From Saxidomus purpurata (Eukaryota; Mollusca; Bivalvia; Venerida; Veneridae): a stretch of 64,000 nucleotides of DNA. A model generated the notes under the pieces. The model saw nothing but the letters and a program-made list of their open reading frames with translations, made no database searches and was not told the origin of the DNA. The stretch spans positions 45,211,699 through 45,275,698 of the forward strand of contig JAFMSR010000002.1 of the NCBI GenBank assembly GCA_022818135.1. Reading direction: 5' to 3'. The position numbers and the translations under genes were made by a program. Below are positions 1 through 12,700 of this stretch, piece by piece; position 1 is the first letter of the stretch, and every line of letters begins with the position of its first letter.

Positions 1-214
1 GGAATCCTGTATATATGCACACATTCGTGTCCAGACTAAAACTGTCATGCATTGAAGGATTTTAAAATAATTTGGCACAAATGTCTAGCACATCAAGGCG
101 ATGTGTCGCATGGATTTTAAAATTACATACCACAATTATTGAGCACATGGAGAGGACACAGACTGTGAGACACCTCTTTCGGGGGCATTCGTGACTTGTG
201 AGGGACAGCTCTTG
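1..214 (-). mobile_element. Helitron-like repeat, family H5, cut by window start
   Basis: This is the 3' part of the family seen in full at 12847-13746. It contains the same core (a TCCAGACTAAAACTGT-like segment, then TTGAAGGATTTTAAAATAA) and ends TTTCGGGGGCATTCGTGACT...GGACAGCTCTTG followed by TTT. The 5' portion lies left of the window. It sits in the intron before the first visible UBE4A exon. Confidence 0.7.
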
Positions 215-474
215 TTTATTGTTGAATAACACACAGTCATTGGTTCAGATGAGAAAAATTAAATTAAGTGATTTAATTACTACACATCCCAACGCCTGGC
301 TGTATTTTATTAAATGATAAAGTACAGGCACACATTCATTATTTCTTAAATGATACATCTTATTATCTTTATGTGAACATAACAAAGGTGACATAAGCTT
401 TCATGTTTTGTAAAATTGATGGTTTGGTCCTATTATTAAATGACTGATGTATAGATCTAGATTTTATATTTCAG

Positions 475-731
475 GAATGCAGATGTTCTTGTGCATTAAG
501 GCTGCACTGACTGAACCTCAACTGTTAGAAATGTCCATGAACTTTCACATAGCAACAGCTACCTGGTTGGTTCAAGTTGCGAGGGTGAATGAGGTCACAA
601 GTTTTGAACCAATCCAATTCCCTCTACCAGAAGATGTTCCTGTAGCACTTGGCTATGTGCCAGAATTTATCATGGGAAATGTGACAGACTTCACACTGTT
701 TCTGCATAGATTCAAGGATGAGATGTTTGCG
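475..731 (+). CDS. UBE4A: UBE4A exon a (first exon in window)
   Basis: The acceptor is TTTTATATTTCAG ending at 474; the donor is GCG|GTAACT at 732. The exon opens with the last two bases of a codon split by the preceding intron, then reads ATG CAG ATG TTC. The Met codons are internal, not starts. It encodes 85 residues of the Ufd2 core, including [36 protein letters not shown] and HRFKDEMFA, and ends on a complete codon. The open frame continues 96 bases past the donor, but that part lacks family resemblance. Confidence 0.92.
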
Positions 732-3700
732 GTAACTAGAGATGTACATGTACTCTTAGACAACGTAGGCCATGGTCTATGCAGACTGATCATGATTTTT
801 GTGTTGTTTGCTTTCCTGTTTAGTTGATAGTTGTTAGCAATTTTTGGAATATTACATGGTGCTGTTCACATTGAAAAGTTGACATGTTGATTTTAGGAAT
901 TTGCACTTGCTAGACAATAACTTTTACACAAGACTGTTTAATGTATAAAACTTCAAATAACTTTATAGTACACTCAGGACAGGGTTAGATAGATAGGTAG
1001 GGCAGGGTAGGGTAGGGTAGGGAGATTAAATTCAGCATAATGTATAAAACATTGTAAAACAAATTCACATACATGATAAAACAATATACATGTATGAGAA
1101 ATGAAACCATGTCAATAACATCATACCAAGGATTACACAAAAAAGAGAACAAAATCTCTTATTTCCATTGTGGTCCTTAGGGTTTGATGGTATTGACATT
1201 GAGAGGCATGAAATGAAATACCACAGTCCTAAATTAAGAAAGACATTGAGTACCTACAACATTGAAATGATATGACTGTATTAAAACAATAATTATGTGT
1301 TAAGCATATGACTTTTTACTGAAAATTTAAAATTACTTAACTTTGAAATGGTCCTTAGAGAAGAGGGCAATTTGTTCCACAGCAAGCAGCCATTATATGC
1401 AAAAGATTTAGCACAAAAACCCTTGACTTTGGGTAAAATATAACATCCACTTTCATTTGACCTAGTCTTATAAGAATGAATAGAGTCTAGGGAAATAAAG
1501 TTTTCACTCATATATTCTGGAGCAAGACCATTTTTATACTCCCAAAACGAAGTTTGGGGGGGTATGTAGAAGTCACTTGGTGGTTGGTCAGTCAATCGGG
1601 CGGTTGGTTGGTTGGTCGGTCGGTCAGGCGGTCTGTTGCATTTTCCTTGTCCGGATCATAACTTGAAAACTACTTGTAGGAATTCAATACAACTTCATAC
1701 AATGGTCAAGTACATTGAGAGGAAGCGCAGTGCACAGGAACCATAACTCTATCTTGACTCATTACAGAGTTATTGCCCTTTGTTTCTTTTCCTTGCAAGA
1801 AGCATTACTTGAAAACTACTGGTTGAAATTCAATACAACTACATACAATGGTCTAGCACAATGAGAGGAAGTGCAGTGTACAAGAACCATAACTCTATCT
1901 TGAGTATTTTCAGAGTTATTGCCCTTTGTTACTTTTCCTTGTCCGGAGCATAACTTGAAAACTACTGGTTGGAATTCAATACAATGGTCTAGCACAATGA
2001 GAGGAAGTGCAGTGTACAAGAACCATAACTCTTGACTCATTACAGAGTTATTGACCTTTGTTACTTTTCTTTGTCCGCAGCATAACTTGAAAACTACTGG
2101 TTGGAATTCAATACAACTTCATACAATGGTCAAGTACATTGAGAGGAAGTGCAGTGCACAGGAACCATACCTCTATTGTGACTCATTACAGAGTTATTGC
2201 CCATTTTTACTTTTCCTTGTCACACAGCATAACTTGAAAACTAGTGGTCGGAATGCAATACAACTTTATACAATGGTCCAGCACAATGAGAGGGAGAGTG
2301 CAGTGTACAAGAACCATAACTCTTTCTTGACTAATTACAGAGTAATTGCCAAGTACAATATCTCTATTTTAGTGTTTTTTTGCAAGGTATTCTGTTACTA
2401 CAAACTTCCTCAGTTTATAAAGTAGTCTTTCGGGGGTATTAATCACATTTAGTGATAGCTCTAGTTAATTTTAAAAACATTACAGAGGGTAATATGTTCC
2501 ACTCTATTTTTGACAGTTAACCAATTTAAAACCTTAAAATGTTCATTATCAATATGAGACCTATGACCAAGATTCAGAACAAACCTTATTAATTTATTCA
2601 TGGTGAGTTGAATTTTATCCTTCTAATACTTAGTAAGACCATGATACCAGAAACAACAAGAGTGATCAAAATGACACTGGATGACGGCCATAACCAGAAG
2701 TTTCTTAGTGTGGAATGTGAGAAAATCACGTTTCCTGTACAGAAACTTTAACCTAGCATTGGCCTTTTTTACAACAAAACTGGCCATGAATTCACCTGAC
2801 AGAGACTGATCAAGTGTAGCACCTAGATATTTGACAGATGAAGTTGACTGTTACAACTAACATTGACAGATGATCCTGACTTTAACCTTGGTTTAGAACC
2901 AAAAAGAATTGCCTCTGTTTTACCCAAAAGAAGAGATAATTTATTGTCAATTGACCATTGACTGACAGACTTACGTTCATCTGTCAGTTCTTTTTCGATG
3001 AAGGACCTGTCTTTCCCAGCAACAAGAATGGCAGAGTCATCTGCATACAGAAGAAGTTTATTTTTTACCACAGCCTGCATATCATTTACATACACTAAAA
3101 ATAATAGTGGCCCCAATATAGAACCTTGGGGAACACTACAAGTAACTTTACCATGAGAGGAAAAAGAACCAGACACATCCACAAGTTGTTGTCTATCTGA
3201 AAGATATGACCTAAACCATTGTAAAACATCATTACTAAGACCCATGGCTTCTAATTTCATAAGAAGAACTGAATAATCGACAGTGTCAAATGCTTTTTGA
3301 AGATCCATTAAAATCATGCTAACAAGGTGACCTTTATCCATTTGATATCTAATGAAATCTGATAGATAGGTAAAACAAGTATCTGTAGAAAAACCACCTC
3401 TAAATTCAGACTGAAACTTGTATAATATATCCTTTTCCTTCATAAAATAACAAATTATCTTGTTATAATCATTGACCTTCATGTTTTTGTACTCCTTTAC
3501 ATTTATACTCGATAAAATAAGAAAAGAAGGTAACTACTGAATAGCACAACCTTGTAAGGCTCCACAAAATAAAAGAAACCATAAACTTTACAAAAACAAA
3601 AGCAAGATACTTTCCTTCATCAGTAAAAGAAGACTGGTTTATATTTCAGACGGGAGGAAGCGGTCTGACATATTTTATGACCTTGATACTAGTATTTATG

Positions 3701-6700
3701 GGTAGTCAAGATCATATGAACAACCCTCATCTACGAGCGGAGCTGGCGGAGACCCTAGCAACACTGATGCCACCAGACTCGAGTAATGCCAGAAGAGGAT
3801 ATTCAACGTTATCAAGGTATGTGACTAATGAAAATGAGACGTGTATAAATGTTGCTGGATAAATTAGGTTTATTTAATTAATTTTCTCCTGACCCTGGTA
3901 GTTGGAAGCCGTTTTGCACTTCTATATGCGAGACCTTAGAGAAAAACGTGCCAGTCTTGTGCAAATGTCAAGTACAGTAAAACCTCGATAACTCGAGATC
4001 ACAAGGGGACGAATAAAATGCTCGAGTTATCCGGGTTCTCGAGTTATCCGAACCATGGAAATTTTACAAGTTTTTCTGCATAGGCAAAAGATAGCTATGA
4101 AACAGTTTTGAAACAAAGAAAGGGCACATTTCTTTCAGTCATGACCCTTTTTAACTTCAATGATGGCATTGTATTTAAACTCAATGGTCTTTGTCTCCAA
4201 CTTGCGTTTCGTTCTTTTTGGTTTTCTGCTTGTCAGATTTAGCTATCCCCCCCGAGATCGGGTCCTTCGCTAGATGTTTATTTCTATTATCTATTCATGT
4301 TTTTTTCTATAATTATAGAAAGAATATTATGCTGTTGGGATTTTTTCTCAAGCTTTATCATCAAAAGTCTACTAAGAATCGAAATTTTCATCTCATCATT
4401 AAGTTCTCGTAATTAAAAACTTGCAAACATAATTTCTTTAATAAATACTTTCAATATTCCTCAGGGAAATAATTTCATTATTTTCTTCTTATTCAGTAAA
4501 AGTAATAAGTGCCTGTAATTACACATGATTTAAGACGATTTAAATGTGCTAATAACATTTTATACACTTTAGCTACTGAACGGCCGATTAATCGATAATT
4601 AACGAGAACAATCAGTTAACAATAGAAATTTTTCCCATGACGTGTCAAAATAATGATGCGCCATCGGAGGTGAGAAAAATCTGATAATCAGTGACCTCGA
4701 GTTGCCGCAGGTAATTTAGTAAGAAATCTACCTGGTGAGACCACAGGTGTTCTTCGAGTTACCCGGTGTTCTCGAGTTATTGATGCTCGAGTTATCAATA
4801 GTATTTTCTGGTTAAACATATAGGCCAGATTGCCGGGACCGACAGAAGTCCTCGAGTTATCCGGGGTTCTCGAGTTATCGATGCTAGAGTTAACGAAGTT
4901 TTACTGTATAGAATTATTTTGTTGACAGACACCATGTTTCTGATTTTATTTTAATCAGTAAGAAAATCGGCAGCCACGTTTGCAATACACTAGCAGAACC
5001 TTAACTGATTACTGCTTTAATATAATTATACCCCCGAAACGAAGTTTAAGGGGTATATAGGAGACACCCGGTGGTTGGTTGGTCGGTCGGTCGGGTGGGT
5101 GGGCGGTCTGTTGCATTTTCTTTGTCCGGAGCATAACTTGAAAACTACTAGTTGGAATTCAATACAACTTCATACAATGGTCAAGCACATTGAGAGGAAG
5201 TGCAGTGCATAAGAACTATAACTCTATCTTGACTAATTACAGAGTTATTGCCCTTTGTTACTATTCCTTGTCCAGAGCATAACTTGAAAACTACAGGTTG
5301 GAATTCAATACAACTTCATACAATGGTCAAGTACATTGAGAGGAAGTGCAGTGCATAAGAACTATTATAACTCCATCTTGACTAATTACAGAGTTATTGC
5401 CCATTTTTACTTTTCCTTGTCGCAGAGCATAACTTGAAAACTAGTGGTCGGAATGCAATACAACTTCATACAATGCGGTCAAGCACAACGAGAGGAAGTG
5501 CAGTATACAAGAACTATAATTCTATCTTGACAAATTACAGAGTTATTGCCAAGGGCAATATCTATTTTTAGTTTGTTTGCAAGGTATTCTGTTACTATGA
5601 ACTTCCTCAGTTTATAAAGCAGTCTTTGGGGGGTTTTAATCATATTTAGTGATAGCTCTAGTTTTATTTGTAAGGAAACTGATATGGATAGGCTCTGGGA
5701 TGCTGAAAAGGGTACAAGTTTAAGATGATTTCTATCACAATTTGGCTATAGCAGCTTGTGAGACAACTTACTGGAATAACTGAATGCTATTGTATGATGT
5801 TTTAAATAACTGTAATTTTTAAATTTCGTTCCGTTTTGTGGTTTTTTAAAGGTCCATCTCCAATTGCTATAGGCATGAATGATGAGACCCCTGCATGCGT
5901 CCATCATGCCTCTTTATTGACGAAAGCAGGAGACACCTTTACAATCTTAATACAGTATTACCCAATAATAAATGAATCTGATTGGATGCCAAAAGTAGGT
6001 CACTCATGTTGACCAATGAGGTCTTAGGTGTGAGTGACCTGTATACATAATTCTTAAGTTAGACTGGATCTCTTGTTTATTGCAGGTATTACCTTGAACA
6101 GCTGTTTGAAGGCCATCCCCTGATAGACCATCTAGCAGAGAAATTGATACATGTGTTTGTAAGCATAGAGATGACCGGACAGAGTGTTGATTTTGAAGAA
6201 AAATTTAATTACAGGCGACCAATGTATAAAGTGCTACACTATATCTGGGAACAAGAAATCCACAGAAATTCTGTCAAGGTGATTTCTTTAAATATTTTAT
6301 TATGCTGCCAGAGCATATATATGTATTTGCAACTTTGGCTGTGCGTCCTTTCCATTTCTCAGCAACTACAGGCGGGATTTCAGTGAAACTTATTGTTTAT
6401 GTTCAGTACCAAAAGGAGATGCACATGTTGTCCGCATGTTCGATTAATTTTTACACAGTTTGGCCATTTGATTACTGCTGTATTGAAATTGTTCCGGGCT
6501 ATTTCTCAGCAACTACGCAAAATGCGCATATTATCAGCACTTCCCCGAACAGTTGTTTTTAGCTCAAGTGCCAGGGTTAGCTATTAGGATCACTCACCAT
6601 CCATCATACGTCCACAATTTCCTCCAAACAATAGCTAAAATAACTGGGCAAATTTTGATGAAACTTTGCAGGGATGTTCCTTGCATGAAGCTCTACCAAA

Positions 6701-9700
6701 GTTATGCAAAGAATTCCGTTCCATGCAGAACTCTGGTTGCTATGGCAACAAATAGGAAAAACTATAAAAACTCTTCTTCTCTACAACCACAAGGTCTAGA
6801 GCTTAGATATTTAGTATGTAGCATTGCTTAATGAACCTCTATCAAGATTATTCAAACTATGACTGCTGGGTCAATATTGATACTGCCTGGGGTGGCACTT
6901 ACTTTTACATAGGCTTATATAAGAGAAACTTTAAAAATCTTTTTCTCCAAAACCACAAGGCCTAAAGCTTCAAATTATGACCCTTGGGTCAAAATTGTCT
7001 TTTGATTTAACATATAGGAAAAACTTCCCCAGGGTGAGCTTTCTAACGCATGCATGGAGGGATTTTGATGTAACTTAGCACAAATGTTCACCACCATGAG
7101 CTACCCTTGTTTTAGCTCACCTGGCACAAAGTGCCAGATTGAGCTATTCGGATCACTCACCGTCCGGGGTTTATCGTCTGTCAGTCCGTTGTATGTCCGT
7201 CCGTCCACCATTTCCTTCAAACAACATCCCCTCTGAATCCACTGGGCCAATGTTGATGAGACTTTGCAGGAATGTTCCTTGCATGAAGCTTTATCAAAGT
7301 TGTTCAAAGAATTCATTCCATGCAGAACCCTGGTTGCCATGGCAACAAATAGGAAAAACTTAAAAAATCTTCTCTGAAACCACAAGGCCTAGAGCTTAGA
7401 TATTTGGCATGTGTCATAACCTAGTGGACCTCTACCAAGATTGTTCAAATAATGACCCCCAGGTTAAAATTGACACCACACAATAGTCTTAGTTTTGCAT
7501 AGGCTTATATAGGTACAACTTTTTAAAATCTTCTTCTCTGAAACCACGGGGCCTAGAACTTAGATATTTGGCATGTGGCATTACCAAGTGGACCTCTACC
7601 AAGATTGTTCAAATTATGACCCCCAGATCAAAATTGACCCTGCATGGGGGGTCACTTAGTTTTACATAGGCTTATAAAGGAAAAACTTTAAAAATATTTT
7701 TCTCTGAAACTACAAGGCCTAGAGCTTAGATATTTAGCATGTGGCGTTTTCTATTGGACCTCTACCAAGATTGAACAAATTATGAACCCTGGGTCAAAAT
7801 TGACCCCGCACGGGGGGTCACTTAGTTTTACATAGGCTTATATAGGAAAAACTTAAAAATCTTCTCTGAAACCACAAGGCATAGAGCTTAGATATTTAGC
7901 ATGTGGCATTGGCTAGTGGACCTCTACCAAGACTGTTCAAATTATTACCCACGGGTCAATTTGACCCAGCCTGGGGGTTACTCGGTTTTACGTTGGCTTA
8001 TATAGGAAAAACTTGAAACATCTTCTCTGAAACTACAAATATTCTGCATTTAGAAATGCCTAGTAGACCTCTTCTAAGATTGTTCAAATCATAAACCCCT
8101 TGTCAATCTTAACCCTCTCCGGGAATGGGGGAGGTCACTTGTTTTCATATAGGCTTATATAGGGAAAACTTTGAGCAACCACAAGGCCGACAGGTAGAGA
8201 ATAGATATTTGGAATGTTACTTAGTATTGTGTTGTGGTCCTCTACGAATTATTGTAGAATCATGACCCCATGTATTATAGCCAAGGTGGTCAGGTGAGCG
8301 ATATAGAGCCATCATGGCCCTCTTAGAATTACTTGTTGTTACTATAAATAGCTTATATTATAACTTTTCTGGCTCAATTGATTGGATCAATTGAATTTTC
8401 AATCGGTCCAATGTTAATAGAGTATAACGAGAGGCAAAAGTAGTCTAAGTGTATATGAAAATAGAAGCAGATAGGATAGTTTTGTGTAAGCTTCCATAAG
8501 GCCGAACGCTTTACATACAAACAAGTGATAATAATAATAATAATAAATTCTTTATTTTCAGTAGGTATAAACTCATTACGCATATACACCAAAATTAAAT
8601 TGAATTAAATGTACATACATATTTTCAATGAGGCCTTCTATAAAACGACAACATATCAACAAACATTGCATAGGCAAAAAATATAAAAAGATACATTACA
8701 CACACAAAAGAAATGAGCAGAACACCAGTGATTATAAAGCATATTAAACATTAAGCAGATACGTTTTGTATTGATTTTTGAAAGCATTTAAGGAACTGCG
8801 TTTCTAATGATTTCTGGTATAGAATTCCAAGTTTGCATAGCAACAACTTTAAATGACTGGTTAAGATATTCAGTTCGAGATCTAGTATGTGTTAACATAC
8901 CCATTGAGCTGGAACGTAAATGATACCTTTTATTTTCAGAAATACGGATAAATTCACATACGTACGAAGGTGCCATATTGTGATGAGCTTTATAAGTCAT
9001 TGTAGTCAATGTGAAACTTGTGACGATCTTGAACAGTTAACCACTTTAATTCTTTAAACAGTGGAGCCATCGGTGTTAACAAAGGCTTTAATAAGATCCA
9101 TCTTATGATACTTTTTTTAATACTGGCTAGTTTAAAAAGGAGCTGTTTTGTACAGTTACCCCATGTGATTGACCCATAGTCAAGAACAGGAAGAATATAT
9201 GCATTATAAAACATCTGTTTCATTTCTAGAGTGAGGTATTTGGATATTCTACAAAGAAGTGTAAATTTACTTGACAGTTTTATGCATAATTTCTCTATCT
9301 GTAGATTCCATTTTAAGTGTTGATCAACTTAAAACCCAAGTATCTTTTGACTTTCTACAACTTTTATAGGACAATCAAGTATGGTAAGCTCAAGGGGCTG
9401 AGATCTTTTCACATTATAGGGCAATCCAATAAGCATGCATGTAGTTTTGATTGGGTTTAGTGCCATGTTGTTCATAGAGCACCAGTTATTTATACTTCTC
9501 AATTCAGTCTGTTATTTCGTTTCAATTTGTGAAGAAGTTTTTCCTGCAGCGTATAAAGTAGAATCGTCTGCATACATATCTATTATTGCGTCTTCTGAAA
9601 CCCAAGGTATATCATTTACATATAAGAGAAATAAGAGGGGCCCTAATATCGAACCCTGGGGAACGCCTGTCTTTATGCTTTGTTCATTGGACTGACAAAC

Positions 9701-12700
9701 GCCAATTTTTACTATCTGGGTTCTGTTAGATAAATGTGAATGAAACAACTCTACGGTATCTGATGTAAAATGATACAATTCTAATTTATGCAGTAAAATA
9801 TCATGGTCTACCATATCAAAAGCCTTTTTGAAATAAAGAAAAACTGTGCCAATAAGATTACCAGGTGTTTATTCTAACCATTTACCTACTAGAAGTATTA
9901 GAGCGGTCTGACATGAATGGTTTTTTCGAAATACTGATTGAGCAGTTCCATATATTCAGTTGTTTTGAATTAAATTGTTGTTTTAAAAATTATATTATAA
10001 CAGATCTAAATAAAATAAAAACATTTCAGAATAGCATTATATTAAATTGTTGTTTTGTAACAACAAATAACCTAAAACTCAACGAGGTATCTGTTATGTA
10101 TAGAACTATTTTCCTAAGCAGTTTTGATCACAACAGTTTTCTAGTCAGACCGGAGATACTAGTTTAGTGTTTCCGCGAGAGCGCATTTTCTGCGTTTTTG
10201 ATGCACTCATTTTGTCAATGACGCAACAGAAATAGCAAAGAGCGTCTTCTATGATGCAATTAAAATGTTTATGATCAAATTACTACAAAAACAACATTTC
10301 AAAACCTCTCAAAAAGCTTTGAAATGCAAGATAAATTGTTAACAAAAAAAGCTTCCGGTATGGGATATGTCTAATTTTGACCCTATTCCGTTGTCCTTGT
10401 TGTCTGATTTCGGATCGACCCGCATTTTGTACCGGTTTGTTTTTGTGTGTATTGGTATGTATGATACAGTCATCATGGTATCGTAGAAGCATAACAAGAG
10501 ATGGTCGACGAACCTTAACATAAGAAACAAAATCGTCTTTTAATGATCATTTTGTAGTAATTTCGATCAGACTGTCACTGTTGAAAGGGGTTTCAGTTTG
10601 CCAAATGATATCAAAGTTTAATGTCCATGGTTGAATGCACTTATGAAAATTCGCTTGGTGGACAAAGTTGACTTTTGAGATGCAGTGACAAAATGGAAAG
10701 CATCCAAAGAGAAACACCTGTTGTCTTGCCAACCCTTTGATTACCCACCATTTTGTGATGTATCACATGCAGTTTTACAGATGTAAACTGAATAAAACTT
10801 CTGTAACATATAGTCATGCCTTTCAATTTTTGACCATAAAGAGTATGACTCTCGGAATTTCTAAATGACCCCCAAATTCTGATACAGGGAATTGGCACAC
10901 AGGGTCTTCCTCCTCCACGAAAGTCAGAAGTTGCAATATGACCTTAGCTGTTGAGTGTGATGTTAAATCCGAATTAATTGGCACAATACAATCAACCTTA
11001 TGAGCATATCCCATAACTTTTGAATGACATTAAAAGTTGTTCAAACTATGAATTTTCATACTTCATAGGGTAGTTGAACATAGTCACTGAATGACATAAT
11101 ATAAGCACATGGGTTCCTATAAGTAAAGTAAAGTTTACACAAATGGTTAAAGGTCAAAATTTGTGGACAGTTGTGTCTTTAGTTTATAACTTTACTCGTG
11201 CAAGGGTTGTCCTGATATTCACACATCTATGTGTACAGTCTATGTTGTCCTGATATTTACACATGTATGTGTGCAGACTGTGTTGTTCAGAGACAATCGA
11301 TCCTCCAGCACTTTCAGTCCTTTGATTATTACTTGTCGTAGAGTAAAATCGAGACCACTCTTCCGTGGTACAACATGCATGTTACATCCGATATTTAGGT
11401 GTATTTTTACCTATCTCTTATTGGTAAGGAGACAGCTGGCGGCTTCACATGTTGCACGTTGGCATCTAGTTTTACATAGGCTAATATAGGAAAAACTATT
11501 AAAATCTTCTTCTGAAACCACAAGGCCTAGAGCTTAGATATTTGGCATGTAGTATTGCCTAGTAGACCTCTTAAAAGTTTGCTCAAATTATGCCCCTTGG
11601 GTCAAAATTGACCTTGCCCCCCATGCCTTACAAAGACATATACGTGTATAGCAAAACCTATTTGTTATATAACATTGTCTAGTGATCTTCCACCAGGCAA
11701 GTGACTTGCCATCTTGGCCCTCTTGTCTCAAAAACAGGGTCACTTGGTGGTGAGGGGGGATGGGTCACTTGGTATAGGAAAAACTTTAAAAATCTTTGTT
11801 TCTAAAACCACAAGGCCTAGAACTTTAATACATGGTATATAACACTGTCTAGTGGTCTTCTACTAACTTTGTTCAAAATATGCCCCTGGGGTCTAAATTT
11901 ACCACACCCACCAGGTAATTGCACTGGTACTGGTGAGCGATACAGGGCCATTATGGCCCTCTTGTTCATGGAGTTATAGCCCTCTGTTTTTTGCTGTTAA
12001 CAGTGTTTAATTCAGATAATTCTTGTCCACTCTGTTTCTCAACATTCAATCATTGGAATTGAACAATACTTTATTGGAAGCTTATCTACTTAAAGAAGAT
12101 GCGCCTATTATCAGCATGGCCGAAAATGGTTGTTATAAATTAACTCATACCTCGTTTCCATGAATACTCTTGTTTACTTATGAAAAAAATTATGGTTTGT
12201 TATTAAGTTATAACAGAATGCATATTTTCTAGTCCAGAATATACAGGGTTTCCACTGGCCCTTAATTTTTTTTGGCCACAATTATTATATACAGCGTTAT
12301 GCAATATATACAGCGGTATGCAAGGGGGAGTTTCCGGGAGGGGTGTCCCCCCCCCTCCTCTTGGCTTTTTTTTAATTCACAGATAAACAAGACACCATTT
12401 GAAGTGTGCTGAATACCTGTATAAGCTGAATTACAACTTGTGTTAAGGCCAGATATACACTAATTTTTGTGGCCTTGGAAGCTAATAATGCCCTGTCATA
12501 TGTATTGAACAAGTTTTTTTTCTTAAAAAAATCAGTCTTCGTCCCTCGGAAGCGCCTGGAAGCAAGCATTTTAAACACATTTCAAAGCTTTTCCTGACAT
12601 GTAGTTTGACAAATAAAGAAGCAAAGTCTGTTGTACATGATAATTCGTTACAGTCATATCAGCATTTAATATTACTAGCTCTACCAACTGTATTTTAAAA

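Larger units (their letters stand above)
985..3490 (-). mobile_element. 5'-truncated CR1/L2-like non-LTR retrotransposon, interrupted by an H1 element
   Basis: Reading the minus strand from about 3490 gives the reverse-transcriptase fingers/palm ([47 protein letters not shown]). It continues through the thumb and C-terminal region ([18 protein letters not shown] at about 2640-2700). After the insertion at 1534-2464 it resumes with [15 protein letters not shown] and [19 protein letters not shown], ending at 1293. The 3' end probably lies at the (CTACC)n tract at 985-1022 (minus sense); simple-repeat tails are usual for CR1/L2 clades. Endonuclease and the RT N-terminus are missing at the 5' side, the typical truncation of target-primed insertion. 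Confidence 0.85.
732..3649 (+). other. UBE4A: UBE4A intron after exon a
   Basis: A 2.9-kb intron joining two phase-0 ends. Most of it (about 985-3490) is a minus-strand LINE remnant carrying an H1 Helitron-like insertion. The flanking 732-980 and 3491-3649 hold nothing I recognise. Confidence 0.85.

Noticed and set aside
447..480. Start codon for UBE4A at 447 or 477
   Set aside because: The exon begins at 475 after a TTTCAG acceptor in mid-codon, and the family has about 550 further N-terminal residues upstream.
2823..3490. Active LINE or retron-type system
   Set aside because: The endonuclease and RT N-terminus are missing and the C-terminal part is split by an insertion; sequence context is a eukaryotic intron.
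7101..7385. Open frames on either strand across the H3 elements
   Set aside because: They fall in tandem non-coding repeat sequence and are not shared between copies.
10283..11014. Several overlapping minus-strand frames
   Set aside because: No family resemblance, weak composition, and no splice structure linking them; likely random frames in an intron.
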